In this document: piece after piece, positions 33,219 to 44,516 of the stretch | How positions within the stretch are numbered: position 1 is the stretch's first letter | Layout: the number at the start of each line of letters is the position of its first letter | Origin: Angiostrongylus vasorum | Taxonomy: Eukaryota; Nematoda; Chromadorea; Rhabditida; Metastrongylidae | Direction of reading: 5' to 3' | Assembly (NCBI GenBank): GCA_018806985.1 | Contig: JADANN010000099.1 | Coordinates: forward strand, 4,311,501 to 4,375,500 | DNA length: 64,000 nt | The notes under the pieces: model-generated | The model's input: the letters and a program-made list of their open reading frames with translations, nothing else | Databases searched by the model: none | What the model was told of the DNA's origin: nothing | Program-made: the position numbers and the translations under genes

Positions 33219-33529
33219 TAGGTGTATTTTAGTTCCATCCAAAGTGGTTCGGTTTAAAATGAAAGTGTAATGGAATAAGAAAATATTAGCATGAAAAAAT
33301 CTTGAAAATTCTAGTGAGACAGCCACAGACTACGAGAATTGGGCTCACAAAAGGTTTTCTAGACGACCTACTTACAACCCAGAAGGAGCGCCAGTGGTAA
33401 TGACAGAAAGGCAGTGTAATGCCAGGAAGGTTCTGACACCATTAACGGCATATCCTCTGGTCTTTCTCATTCATTTTTTGTAGTAAATGGAATAACAAAG
33501 CAGTTAGTAATTGCCGGTTTCTGATGATC

Positions 33530-33625
33530 AAATACGAGGTTGTTGTAACAGCATCTATTCACGACAGCTAGCGTTTCAGTAGGCTCACATTCTTCAGAGT
33601 CTGTAAAGGTCAAACTAACACTTGA
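33530..33625 (-). mobile_element. PLE-related fragment, strongly decayed
   Basis: GAGGTTGTTGTAACAGCAT, AGCTAGCGTTTCAGTAGGC and TTCTTCAGAGTCTG keep the order of the 55683-55896 element (GAGGTTGTTAAACAGCAT, AGCTGACGTTTCGGC, TTCTTCAGAGCC). The hairpin stem is destroyed. Confidence 0.45.
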
Positions 33626-33634
33626 TCAACTCAC

Positions 33635-33665
33635 CCAAGCACTTTCATGTCATCATTAGACAAAA
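33635..33665 (-). CDS. 31-bp internal exon (exon 3) of the same gene
   Basis: Acceptor atctatttgttcag (ending 33666) and donor gtgagt (from 33634) on the minus strand. TT completes a codon begun in exon 2. Nine codons (L-S-N-D-D-M-K-V-L) follow, and GG is left for exon 4. Such a small exon would be doubtful alone. It is supported because its phases fit both neighbours. Confidence 0.45.
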
Positions 33666-34271
33666 CTGAACAAATAGATATATCTTGCTTAGTGTTTACA
33701 AATAGTGTTTCTCTGCCCTATTCTGCTGACAATGTTTCTTATGTAACACTAATGAGGGGAAAATTTTCTTCCGGAAACTGAAATGATCCTCTGGGAAACT
33801 TTTTAATAAATGTTGCAGATTGTTTTAAGTATTTTTGATTTGTATGAAACCTCGATCGTTTACAAATTTTTTTTCCTACAAAATTATAAAAATAGCCCTG
33901 ATGTGAACGAACTTTGGGTGCTGTTTTATGTTTCTGTTTAGTTGAAATCGCGGCTGAACGCTGAGAAAAGCATTTCCATGCGTTCTTTCACAGTAAGGAT
34001 GTTGCGAGATTTAAGATAACAAAAATCGACTACTTTTCAGCCATTTTTTTAAAACTCGGATTCCATCAAAAGGGAAAACAGCGTGAACAACGAGCAATGC
34101 AGGGAGGCAGCTGTTAAGAGCGAAGACCTGTGATCGGATTTCGCCCGATAAAATTTGACTTCCTCTTTCTCCCATTCTAACCATTCAGCTGAACGAACGG
34201 AAAGCCAAGTGATTAGATTTCTTCTGGAGAGCCAGTTGATGAAGAATCTACAGAGACTGCAATTTCCTCAC

Positions 34272-34340
34272 ATCGGCCCAACAGTAATGACCGGCCTATT
34301 TTGTCAAGTTGTTCTCGGAAATGATAATACTTTGTATAAT
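34272..34340 (-). CDS. Internal exon (exon 2) of the same gene
   Basis: Acceptor acttctacttgtag (ending 34341) and donor gtgagg (from 34271). Two bases finish an aspartate codon with exon 1. Then 22 codons (Y-T-K-Y-Y-H-F-R-E-Q-L-D-K-I-G-R-S-L-L-L-G-R) follow, and T is left over. The frame is also open well upstream of the acceptor, so the 5' boundary is less certain than the donor. A plus-strand frame over the same bases (34189-34353) was considered and set aside, because it has no partner exons. Confidence 0.5.
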
Positions 34341-34601
34341 CTACAAGTAGAAGTAAGGGGGTTATCCAAAACATGCAAATAATATTTAGAGATAGACGCG
34401 GAACAAAATAGTAGTTAAAATCTTGCGAAATAGTAGCAAGCAGAGCCCCTGGATGACCTAGATGACCGGTTCTGAGGAAGAAAGCGTAACTCGTCATATT
34501 TTTCCATTCGGTCCCTTACATAAGCGCTCCGTGAACGATGGGAAAGATTATCGACGAAAGTGACATCTCACATCTCCCATCTCAGCTATATAGTAGTGTA
34601 C

Positions 34602-34731
34602 CTACTGAACTGCTTAGTCGACTGGATGAGATATCTTTGTCAAATGTCGAATCTGACTGACGGTTGGATGTTGGATACCTCGACTCGAGGCGTTCTAAGT
34701 CCAAGCTGCCTCGTGCGATTCTTCCTCGGAG
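34602..34731 (-). CDS. Internal exon (exon 1 seen) of the same gene
   Basis: The donor AG-gtacac (from 34601) leaves one base, matching exon 2. The acceptor is weak (gaatatcgtaaatag, ending 34732) but is forced by the in-frame TAG just before it. The 43 codons begin L-R-G-R-I-A-R-G-S-L-D-L-E-R-L and become very Ser-rich (D-I-S-S-S-R-L-S-S-S-V). Together the four exons give a 123-residue C-terminus: basic, then Ser-rich, then a helix-like stretch with K-Y-Y-H-F-R-E-Q-L. Upstream exons were not found, since S2 sequence begins at about 34950. Function unknown. Confidence 0.45.
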
Positions 34732-34949
34732 CTATTTACGATATTCGTTCAACGGGAACTTTGGAGATTTAGGAATTCTTAATCAATGTGCACGACTACA
34801 CTAAATTAACCAACTTTTTCAGAATTGTGCCGCCTTTTCTGAAAACTTCTCTCACAGTGAGAGAGCGTGAGATGGGTTGCACCGCTATGGTAATAGTATT
34901 ATAAGCGGCGGGATTTTTTTGATTGCAGATCGCTTCCACAAAGCGGACT

Positions 34950-35320
34950 TCCACAGTGGTAGTGGTCCGCTTCATTATGCACATGATCGGGTTAGCCAAG
35001 TTCTGGTTCGACACCATTCCAAGTTAACCAAGCTCCTCGCATCCTCAGTGTCGGGGAATTGATGGCAGACTAGTCTGGAACAAGCTAACTCTTTCCAACC
35101 AACGCCTGAGCGTCCCTAGTCGAACTACTTCCAAACTTTAGAACGAATCTACTCCACCAACTTTCAACGACGTTCACTGACGAAAGTAAAGTCCTCAGGC
35201 AACAACCTAAGCCACGTGCAAAAAAATGTCCGGAGACCTCAGTTTATTATGGAGATGAAGAAACAAATCGAATGCAAGCGCTGGGATCCGCACTCGGTGC
35301 CACATCTGATATCGGGCCAT
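34950..35320 (+). repeat. SINE family S2 copy
   Basis: CACAGTGGTAGTGG (A-box region, 34951 on), CAAGTTCTGGTTCGACACC (B-box region, 34998 on), AACCAAGCTCCTCGCATCC, then the diverged body and the tail AAATCGAATGCAAGCGCTGGGATCC (spaced; 35266 on). Confidence 0.6.
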
Positions 35321-35333
35321 GCACTGATAATTA

Positions 35334-35390
35334 ATAGCAGTAATAGTAATGCCGATAATAATAATAGTAATAACAATAATAGTATAGACA
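35334..35390. repeat. Trinucleotide (AAT)-rich repeat
   Basis: TAATAGCAGTAATAG followed by AATAATAATAG-type repeats, directly after the S2 tail. It is the tail expansion typical of old SINEs. Confidence 0.8.
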
Positions 35391-36935
35391 ACTTCTTTCC
35401 ACATGTCGTAGGAGTTATCTTCCTGAGGGAGAACTAATTCACGACTCTGGCCTCGTTTTTGAAGTACGAACTAAATACACAATACCGCTAAGCACAGTGG
35501 TAAGAATTTTGGATAAAGTCTGTGGTATGAAAATGTCATTAGAAGAATTTCTTTTGCGGAAACTGGGAGACTCTCCATTGAGTTAGTACATGATGCTTAT
35601 TTCATACTCCGGTTCCTCAATGGTGATTATATAAGTCTCAATGTTACCTGACTTTCCAAGGAGAATACAAAGATTAGGAAACTTTAATTCAAAATATAAC
35701 AAACTAGAAAATTGTCAGCACATGCCTGTGGTGCCGAGGCCTGAAACGACGTGATACGGCGTAAGGAAATCGTAGTCGTCCACGATTCTCGCCATCAGAC
35801 CAACTTAGTCCAATTGTCTGGCGTCAATCAGTTGCCAGAACCGTCTCTAAGCGATGGAACACGCAGTTGTAGATGCTTCTGCCGCATGTTACCAGCTTAG
35901 GAATCTCGCAAATAAAAGTGACTCTGACAGGACTTCTAAGTGAGACTAGAATAGAGAGCACGTTGAACCCTATGGGTCTTTCTAGAATATGGTCAAAAAA
36001 CTAAGTAACTTTTGAAAACAAAGAGTAAAAATATAAGGTATACAGAGTTTGAGATGGATTTAAGCACACAATAAAAGGTAAAGGACGACTGCATGAAAAA
36101 TAGGAGCAAATCATGATTTCAGGTGAAAGAATAGGAAGACTTCCGTCTGGGATAAAGGTTTTCACTTGTTTGTATGACATGAACCACTATAGTTTCTAGT
36201 AAGAAAAATCTACAGATTCTGTCTCCTTACAAGACAAAAAAAAGTTTCGAAGTGCTGTAAAAAAGAAACAAGTTAATGAAGGTTTCTCTACGTCGAACGT
36301 TTAAAACTTTTCCTCATGCAGGCTCATTCCTATCGATGGCACATGCAGATATTGGGCAAAATAGAAGACAATAATCTCTTTAGCTTAGACTTCTGGCAGG
36401 CTTTTTTCCACATATTTGCCAAGTTCGCCGAAAACTTTATAACGGCTTCGTCAAATTTCCCTGGCTTTCCCTTTATCCTTTATTCATCCTCATGGAAGCT
36501 TGTGTGATTTCTTCACATTCCTCAGTAATTCACAAGGATGCGCATCGTTTTCAGTGCTTCCAAATTTCGTGTACCTGCATGCACAATGAGACGATGAAGG
36601 AGTACTTTTAATCGATTCATGTTGAGTTCTTAACAGAGCAAAAAACTACGCGAAAACTTCACAAACCGTTTAATAATGGCACTTAAGAAGAAAAACAAGA
36701 GATTTGTTTTTATCCACGAAGTTAGGCGACTACGTCATGATAACACAAGAACAAACTCCTTGGCACAATATTAAATCATCAGAAAAATTGTTTCTCAACT
36801 TTATTTGTGCTTTCACCATTGTTTTCACTTTTTAAGCACACTGCTTTAATCAGCTATATAATCATTGTCTTTATCAAGAATTGCCCGCAATATTTAGGTA
36901 GGTCCTGGATCCCTTCCCCAAGATTGCGAGATAAA
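35391..36935. other. No firm gene; GC-richer islands
   Basis: A small minus-strand frame at 35583-35647, with acceptor ttggaaagtcag, could be a 20-codon last exon. The 35735-35930 stretch is distinctly GC-richer than its flanks, with no family assigned. A minus-strand frame at 36330-36476 (48 codons) reads protein-like but lacks a good acceptor. Confidence 0.25.
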
Positions 36936-36939
36936 GTAG

Positions 36940-37372
36940 TCGACGTTGTCGTGAAGGTTCATTTAAGGATACGTGGATACTTAGATATTTGGACAGTCCG
37001 TCCTCACTAGCTGTGCGGGCCTAGCCTAATTTCTATTTTTCGAAGATTTACAGGTTCAGCCATTGTGGCTCTTTGGATTCCAGAGGTCAGCCTGGCCAAA
37101 CTCTGCCCCAGGTCTTCACCACCACAGGTAGTCGCAACCCTTGTGGATCAGAGGGAGATTTGCCACCATGCGACTTTGATACCAGGGGTGGTAGTGGATG
37201 TGGTCGATCCTGGTATTGGTTTACTCTTAGCTAGGATTCCTGATGGAAGCGCCGGACTCCTTCTCAGAATGGGAAACCCTGCCAAGAAGATGAATCCCCC
37301 GTTGTACACCGCAGCCCGAAACCCAGAAACACCTACCTCCCAGCCACGATGAAGCGGTAAATACCGTTTGGA
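36940..37372 (+). repeat. Dispersed repeat family R4 copy
   Basis: Shares with 6990-7405 the ordered blocks CAGCCATTGTGG, AGGTCAGCCTGGCCA, GCCCCAGGTCTTCACCACCA, GAGGGAGATTTGCCACCATG and GATGAATCCCCC. Slightly longer because of a GGTGGTAGTGGATGTGG insertion near 37190. Confidence 0.65.
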
Positions 37373-38735
37373 GGCATTTAAGAATATTACCTCAGAACTC
37401 GAAGTAGTCTAGAAAAGGGTTTTTTCGATTGTGTGCAAAAGGTGTAGTACGGTAGTCAAGTTCACCTCTTTACCTACAAATCACGAACTCTGTTATGATC
37501 GTCGTTGTCACACAGAAGCTGACTTCTCAGTCGCTTTCACTGCTTTTCGTCTGGGAATCGGCGACTGTTCAGAGCTGCTGTCCATACTGGTTGTCACTGA
37601 CTGTCCTACTTGGCACAAGAAAAATCCAGAAAGCTCCTTAAGGTGTACTGCACCTATGCCTAATTTTGCGCATTGGGTTTAGGCTAAGTACTCTGATTTG
37701 CGTTAGTGAATACCCTGAAAATGAGTTGCACACCTCCTTTTAGGACATCTGCAGTTCTAATTTCATATCAAACTACCCCTTCCTCAAAAAACATGAGGAG
37801 AAGCAGAGATTAACAGGATTGACATTGAGTTGTGCCGGTCACAATAAATATAAGACGTCAAGTACGAACAGTTCTCGGTGGCCCAATAGATGTTCGGACC
37901 GATGATGATATGAAAGGAGCTGAGTGTGCATAAGACCAGAAGTAGCTCGAGGTCACCTTAGGGGTTTTCCTTTAGGTTAAAATCCCTAAACATATGAATT
38001 GTGGACGTTCCTTTTGGGAATATACCTCATCCGATTTCCCTTCAACCTTTCCCATCGATACTCCTACAGATCCTAAATTTCAAAAAGTTATATTTTGTTG
38101 CACTGGATGATGACTGTGTACAAGTTTATGTATATCCAAGTTGAATGTGTTTAATATGGAATAGTAGTTACTAGCGCGAGAAGCGACAAAGTCTCTGAGT
38201 CATTTGTAAGCCTCAATATAATGGCCTTTGGGAAGCGAAATATTGGACGACATAATTTATGGGAATCCCCACTAGACCGACGATAGACAGGCATCACAAC
38301 AGCGTGAAGCATGCCGAATAAATGACAATAACTAAAAAAATGAAAAAGCAAGCTAGAATAAACGTCCCACATGCGTCGTTTCCTTTTCATATCTAATTTA
38401 CGGAAGAAAAAAAAGGTCACAAATATCCATTAAACTGGATAAAAAGAGAGATCTAACCAATAGAATATGAGACCCAAGAGAAAACAATTCTGTGGAAAAA
38501 CACCCTTAGCATTCGTGAAATCCTTCAGTTACCGTGCCGTGTCGTGCCAGATTTTCATCCGCTGCTAGCCGTGTGTCTCGTTTTAAGCAGTGAGGCTATT
38601 TTTTTTTCATTGCTTTGCGACATGTTTCTTCTAGACAGCAACATTTCCTGTAACGGCAGTTCTAGAATAGTTGAGATAGCAAGCCTCAACAAAGATGAAT
38701 ATACTTTCCCGGATTATTAAGGGAACACGATGTTA
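37373..38735. other. No feature recognised
   Basis: Short ORFs only (for example 37431-37682), without splice support. Confidence 0.35.
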
Positions 38736-38737
38736 AT

Positions 38738-38850
38738 AAAAAGGTTTATTTGGCTAACGTTTCGACGTCTTCGTCTTCCACAGAGCCGACGATCCGAGTC
38801 GGTGGTCTGGTCTCAGTATTTCAACTAAAGATGTCTTGAACCATAAGTTA
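38738..38850 (-). mobile_element. PLE-related short element, GACG-stem subtype
   Basis: The structured motif at 38752-38787 on the minus strand reads GGCTCTGTGGAAGACG, loop AAGA, CGTCGAAACGTTAGCC. Its stem is GACG/CGTC instead of GGCG/CGCC, a paired change. The flank (CGGATCGTCGGCTC) matches the copy at 48240-48385. Confidence 0.6.
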
Positions 38851-41766
38851 ACCACCAGCATCTAGTAATCATTGTAAATAAAAAAAATCGGTAAGGAGAA
38901 AGTGAAATCGATTATTGTAGCTATAAATATCTTTGCGTGGTTCCTTGCTGAAAAAAAGGAAGGTGGGCAGATTGACGAAACATGCCGGAGACGAGCTCGC
39001 ATCGTTCGGAGATTAGTGGACGTAGGTTCGAGAAACGAGAGAATCGCGTTCTTCGTCGTCGAAAACAAATTAGATGAAATGAAAATATACGAATGAGAAC
39101 ATATGGGGTATCCATGAATTGCAGCCGATAGCCGAAACAAGCAGGAAGCGCCGAGAAACCGAGAATAGCGCAAGACGTCGCGGCGTGGGCGGCCAGCCGA
39201 GGAATACATCTGAAGAAGAACTAATTTCAAGAAAACATGGAGAAGAAGAGAAAATTGAAAGTCATAAAGTTAGTGGATAACTTTCAGAAACTCCATCAAA
39301 TTCACAAATTTTGTCGCATTAGTGAAATGATTACAAAGTTAAGGATTTATAAAAAATGAGAAGCTTAGAGTATTGGGTAGGTACAGTGGATAGCACTAAA
39401 TACGCCAGGCCACCTCGCAGACTCTGCGAATGACTGGATTCTAATCCGGTATTATTGATAAAAAACACATTAATGTGACCTTCAGAGAAATCGACTTGGT
39501 TTTTGGCTAAAAAGAAATAAAAGAGAAGTGATTAGCTTGGTTGAGCAATTCATCCACTCATCATTTCCACTTTCTCCAGTGGCTTTATAACCTCTGAAGG
39601 CTTCTTTAAAAGGTAAAGAAGCATGGTGTCATAACAAAACATGTCCTGCTAACATGTAAGAATAGGTGGTTGGTGCAGTTGCGATCGCAACAACATCTGA
39701 TTAGGGTCGTGGATAATCTCGTACGCATGCTGCGGAGCAAGTCTAGACGTAAGGGAAATGCAGGATTTACGACATAACGTGAAAATGACATCTCGGATAT
39801 CCTCCCACATCCACTGTTTTCGCCGTTGAAGTAACTCTGTAGAAGTCGTCAACAAGGTTCCTCTTCAGTGTCTAAACGCCGATGATTTTCAGGAGAATTT
39901 CATTGCAAGCGATGGATTTCGCAGTAGTTCTTGTACCGAGAATGCACTCCACCACCGCTGAATATCGGCGCATTGTGGGCCTGTATTAAAAAGTGGAGTT
40001 GCTAGAGGATGAAATGACCTTCAATGCGCCAAATGGGAATTCTTCAAAGTTAACAAATGTGTATATCGAGAGGACCACTACTTCCCTTTGTTGGCGATTA
40101 AGCCTCCAGGCCATAAATATTCTCAAAGAATGAAACGCTTTTGGGTTCTGTAATGGCTATCGATGTACAAACAGCCATTACCAGCAGATACATGCTGTTT
40201 TTCAGAAACATCGTTATGTTTCGAAATACGATAAATCACAGCTTCTCGAACCTGTTCACCGTCGTCACAGACATAAAGATTTCCCAGAGTTGCTCTTAAC
40301 AAATAAAAATTCTGGAGCGCTTTAACAAACTATCGCGCCAAACATGTATATGATCGGTTGGTATTGTTTCTTCCTTTAAAAACGAATATTATTCCTTTAT
40401 TTGGATGAAACAGAAGAATCTCGCGTTTGCAACACGAGCTTTTCACAACTCGATCGAAACACAAATCTTTGTTCACTAATACCTGACAACGTCGACCTTT
40501 TGCAGCTAGTAATTTTTTGGAAGACTTTTCCGACTTCCCTAATAGTTGACTTGTTTTTCGGTCAACAAGTAGGCAACTGTGCATGGCAACTTAGATGAAG
40601 TTTATGAACGACTTGTAAGTGTTTTGTAAAACTCCGTGTTTTGTACAATTACAGTCTGGTGTATCGATTTTATTCAAATAATTACAAACACCTAATTTTG
40701 AACATTTTTACAAGAAAAAAGTCGATTCCAACGCAAAAGTTTTTCCCGCGGTCTCCTTTGAATGGGGAAAGGTTGAAAAATGAGAAAGCACTACGCAGAA
40801 GAGAAAACATTCTGAAGTTACCTAAAGAAAAATAAATTGTTCCAAACGACTTGGTGGTGAATGCAGTAGGTTATTAATGTGATCAGACATCTATTTTTTT
40901 GTAAAACACTCTGAAATGAATCGCAGAAATACGGTCAAGTAGCATCAGTTTCTTGAGACGGTTGAAGAATGACGATTGCTCCGAATTTCACGGTGAATGG
41001 ATACGAAAAAAAATGACGAAAACAGCAAGAATAATGGACAGAAAAAATAAGGAGCATGTGACTAGATGTGAAAGGTTAATAGGGATCAAAGACTTTGGAG
41101 AATAAGAGCGTTCGTGGCTGGATAATCTCCTATTGATAACGGAACTCTTGAATTCACCTAAATGTGAGCGACCTCGAGCCGCTTAGGCACAACTTTCCGC
41201 GGCCATCTCCAGAATCATGAATTTCTTTAGATGAGCTGCTTGATTCAGAATCCTCTGTCTGTGCCTCGAAGAATTGCTATATACTTACCGTTTCTACACA
41301 GATATTTTCAGACATTCAGCCATCGGTTATTTACACCTCGTATGTCACAAGTCGATGCGGCCCAAATCACGTGATGGCATGGGGAAGAATCGTTACAGAT
41401 CCATCCCTCATTGGACTATTCATGGCTACCCCTTGCAAATTAATAAATTTTTAAGAAATTGCCAGGAAATAATGTTGCTCTTTGTATGAATTGTCTCCGT
41501 TTTGGGTATGAAATCCATGGATGGAATTCTAGTGGATAACCACTCATACGGATGAGAATACAGCAACATAAAATTGTAGGTAGTACTATACTAACAGGAT
41601 TTTTGCTCTTATCGTTCGATCTCAACTAGCGTCAGCTTCGTTTCATTAAGTTATGTGTGAGGGACATACTAAATTGATAAGAAGGTTTTAGCCAAAAGCG
41701 TTTTCAAAATATTGTATAATAGAAATACAGAGATAGGTATCGCTATAAGCGTCACTGTGAATAGAG
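38851..41766. other. No gene recognised
   Basis: Mostly AT-rich. A purine-rich, GC-rich patch at 38950-39230 gives overlapping ORFs on both strands (38862-39230 minus, 38902-39096 plus), but no splice sites support either. Confidence 0.3.
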
Positions 41767-42084
41767 GTGGAGTTGTGTACACTTGAGCATTTACTGTTAT
41801 TATGCGGATTTTCTATGAACTCAGAAGCCTACATTAAAGAACTACTTGATTACACTGGTAATAAAACGATTTCGTTAGAAATAGAACTCAACCAGAGCAA
41901 AAAAACGCGTAGTAGAGAATATCTCTTTACAATTCATTTGATGGCGTTAGACGTTGAAACCGATAGTGGTGATGACAAATCCACTGAGAGATCCCTAATT
42001 GGGGTATTCAACCAGTCATACGCACTTCTCAGCGAAATCTCCAATGAGGATACACACATCACACGAGTCTGCTTAACGAAATAG
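41767..42084 (+). other. Unsupported 105-codon ORF
   Basis: An intronless plus-strand frame starting M-E-L-C-T-L-E-H and ending R-V-C-L-T-K. The composition is protein-like, with an acidic stretch (D-V-E-T-D-S-G-D-D), and there is no known motif. Frames this long are expected a few times by chance in the window. Confidence 0.2.
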
Positions 42085-42174
42085 TAACTATTCAATGCAA
42101 AAGAGGAGAATACTTGTAGAGAACTAGTATTGTTATTGTTTTGATAGTGTCTATTTAAACTGGCTAAGAACAAG

Positions 42175-42335
42175 GCAAAGCAAAGGCCTCGGTGATGCAG
42201 TGGGTAGCATGTGAGTTCCGGAAATCGTAAATACGGGTTTGAATCCGTCCTGGAGCCTGACTTTTGCAAATATCTCAGCATCATGATGGTTATATTTCAC
42301 ATAACAGCTTGCCGTAAAAAAATAACATGCAGTAA
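42175..42335 (+). repeat. SINE family S1, clear tRNA-like head
   Basis: GGTGATGCAGTGGGTAGC (42189 on) is a near-canonical A box, and GGGTTTGAATCC (42236 on) a near-canonical B box, 47 bases apart as in tRNAs with a spacer. The S1 body (TTTTGCAAATATCTCAGC, 42261 on) and tail with GCAGTAAATGAAA follow. This copy shows the tRNA origin of the family best. Confidence 0.75.
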
Positions 42336-42489
42336 ATGAAAAATACACTGTGATTTCAACTGTAGTCTCAAGTGTTCAGTGCTGGTTTGTGCTCCTCAGA
42401 TCATTTCCATTGACGTGTGGTTGCTGATGGCAACATTAGGGTAGAAAAAACTGGCTGAGAAAACCCCTAAATATATTATGTATAAATAT

Positions 42490-42600
42490 ATATAAAGGAA
42501 GAACGAGGAGCCCAGTGGTGCAGTGGTAGCACGTGAGCCTCCAGATACAGTAATAGCGAGTTAGCGAGTTCGAGATTTCACAAAAGTGTGAAGAACTAGT
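42490..42600 (+). repeat. SINE S1-like head fragment
   Basis: GCCCAGTGGTGCAGTGGTAG (42511 on) and CGAGTTAGCGAGTTCGAGA (42556 on) are the A- and B-box regions. The body is lost after 42580. Confidence 0.5.
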
Positions 42601-43040
42601 GAAAAAAAAGCCTCTGCTTCTCCTAGATTGCACGAAATGTGAAAATGAGAGGAAATCTCAGACGAATCTCATGGTTTTCAACCAGTATTGCAATATTAAG
42701 CAACTCATGATGTTCCTCACATAAAATTTGTTACTTTTCAATACAAAACACTTCAGAAGAGATTGTGTCGTAAATGAAGGCCTGAAAAACCAGAATTTCG
42801 TTTCTGGCTGACGACTCCACTTCCAAGGCAACAGAGAAAAGCAAGTCACTTGGAAAACGCTGTTGTCTACACTAAGCTCAAAGCCTAAAATTTACTTTAA
42901 AAAGGAGATGGACCAAAGCAGTATGAAGTGTTTGGACAAAACAGCAAGATATTTGATGCACTATTCAAGCAAAAAATGCTATATAAAAGAGAATTATTCA
43001 AAAATTGCTTCTAGAACTGCATTAATTTTTCTGTGTTACT
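42601..43040. other. No feature recognised
   Basis: AT-rich, no exon or repeat-family match. Confidence 0.35.
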
Positions 43041-43044
43041 ATTT

Positions 43045-43282
43045 CCTCCCAAGGGCGGATTGCACAGTGGTACCGATGTCCATCATCACGAGCATGGTGC
43101 TAGTTCGATTCCGCTCTGGGCCAACCAAGCTTCTCATCCTTCCGGGATCGAGAAATTGGTACCGGACTTGTCTAGGAAAAAAATCAGTGCCTGCAATCCA
43201 ACTGGGAACTTTCCAGCCCAGCTATCTCAGGAATTCAGGGAGAATTGCTCGGCCAGTATTCTACGACGTTCAAGGATAAAAA
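43045..43282 (+). repeat. SINE family S2, 5' part, interrupted
   Basis: Head GGATTGCACAGTGGTACCG (43056 on), CATGGTGCTAGTTCGATTCC (43094 on), and the body GGCCAACCAAGCTTCTCATCC and GGGATCGAGAAATTGGTACC. S2 homology stops after TACGACGTTCAAGGAT (43262 on) and resumes near 43458. Confidence 0.75.
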
Positions 43283-43455
43283 AAAAGGATAAAGCTCTCG
43301 GCGTTGACCAATCTGTGAGGGATGCGCCATGGATTCGACTTCATTAAGTATCGTTGGAGGTGACTGAATGCATATCTGACCTTTACAATAAATGAGACGC
43401 GGTGGCCTACCGATGTATCGAGCCAATGCTGCTATCCTCCCAGACAAGTCTCGTA
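43283..43455 (-). repeat. SINE S3 inserted within S2
   Basis: Minus-strand S3: GGATAAAGCTCTCGGCGTTG, CTTCATTAAGTATCGTTGGAGG (spaced; 43341 on), ACGCGGTGGCCTACCG and TGCTGCTATCCTCCC. It is 5'-truncated: the tRNA-like head is absent at 43455. Confidence 0.7.
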
Positions 43456-43612
43456 CCAATTTTATATGCTCGAAACGCAGCAACGGAAGCCACATGTAAA
43501 AGTTGGAAGATCTTCGTGGACAGTGGATGGGAAGAAACGAATCGAATCTGAAAAGTGCTGGGATCCGCAGAGTAGCCGTGAAGACGAACCGTATAAAATA
43601 AAATAAATAAAA
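43456..43612 (+). repeat. SINE family S2, 3' part
   Basis: ACGCAGCAACGGAAGCC, AAAAGTTGGAAGATCTTCG, CGAATCGAATCTGAAAAGTGC (spaced; 43539 on), GCAGAGTAGCCGTGAAG, and an AAATAAAATAAA tail. Confidence 0.7.
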
Positions 43613-43884
43613 TGTAAAAAAATTTACCCCAATTTCCGTTTATATTTAACCGAGAGCGGTTAATTTTGTATTGTGTATCAACAAAAATACACGGTGTTGT
43701 AGAAGTCAGCAAACAAATTGGTCACTGTTCAAATAGTTGTTCTCTTAAGAATCGAATTCGTCTTTGTCTCAATATTACTGCCTGATAAAACTTCATAGGA
43801 ATCGTTCAACACTATGGATCTTCAAACAATAAACATATCCTAACAAAAAAAAGTGTCCTATTGCTGTGTCGTTTAATTTACTTG

Positions 43885-44215
43885 CATGACCCGACACCAC
43901 ATCTATCACACTCTGCTGATCCTCGCTCATCTTGCATTTGTTTTCTTTCCTCGCATCCACAATCCACAAAGGGCTTCGGACTTTCGTTGCAAATGAGTTC
44001 GGCTTCTGATTGGGAATTTTTCGACTTTCTCACGAATGTCGTTGCTTGCGGAGTCGATTCTTCCTGAAATCACTAGATAGCCATTCTCGGGCGCTCCCAC
44101 ATTGGTTAAAAGGAGTGGACTCAACCCAGAAATTTCTTATGCTAATTTCTCGGCCGCAGAAGGAAGAGAAACTTGGTGGGCCTGAGGCGGGGCTGAACCA
44201 ACGCCTAGTTAAGTT
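43885..44215 (-). repeat. SINE family S2 copy
   Basis: Minus strand: the head near 44190-44215 (GCGTTGGTTCAGCC), the body (GAGAAATTAGC, TTCCAGGAA-like), CATTCGTGAGAAAGTCG near 44030, and the tail GGATCAGCAGAGTGTG near 43910. Confidence 0.6.
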
Positions 44216-44256
44216 GGGACGCCCGCGTAATGAGTGGGGGTATAGATTGTACACAC

Positions 44257-44257
<1 letters not shown>

Positions 44258-44307
<50 letters not shown>

Positions 44308-44312
44308 TGTTT
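44258..44312. repeat. (TA)n microsatellite at an S1 tail
   Basis: CATATGTATATA followed by about 38 bp of TA and ACATATATG, ending exactly where the S1 tail (TTTACCG, TTATTTACTGCC) begins. Confidence 0.95.
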
Positions 44313-44516
44313 ACCGTTTTATTTACTGCCTAGTATTTTTTAATGGCAGGGGTACAATGAGAAATATAACTACAACTTCAACGTAGCTGAGATATTTGCA
44401 AAACTCTGGACCGCAGGTGCCTATGGTGGGGAACGAACGCGCTATTGTCCTTTCCGGGGAGTAGCGCGTTCACCACCACACCATGCGGGTCCTTCGTTTC
44501 GCCTGTCTCTAGAGAG
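44313..44516 (-). repeat. SINE family S1, well preserved
   Basis: Plus-strand view: TTATTTACTGCCTAG, TAATGGCAGGGGTACAATG, AACTTCAACGTAGCTGAGAT (spaced; 44375 on), CTCTGGACCGCAGGTGCC, GGGAACGAACGCGC, and TTCACCACCACACCATGC. It ends at TTCGCCTGTCTCT. Confidence 0.8.

Noticed and set aside
34189..34353. Plus-strand exon-like frame with acceptor and gtaagg donor
   Set aside because: It overlaps the minus-strand exon 34272-34340, which has partner exons in matching phase. The plus frame has none.
36316..36507. Plus-strand exon after a tcctcatgcag acceptor
   Set aside because: A protein-like frame exists on the opposite strand as well, and neither has a partner exon.
42175..42335. A functional tRNA gene
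   Set aside because: The A and B boxes are good, but the arms do not pair into a cloverleaf and the sequence continues into the repeated S1 body.
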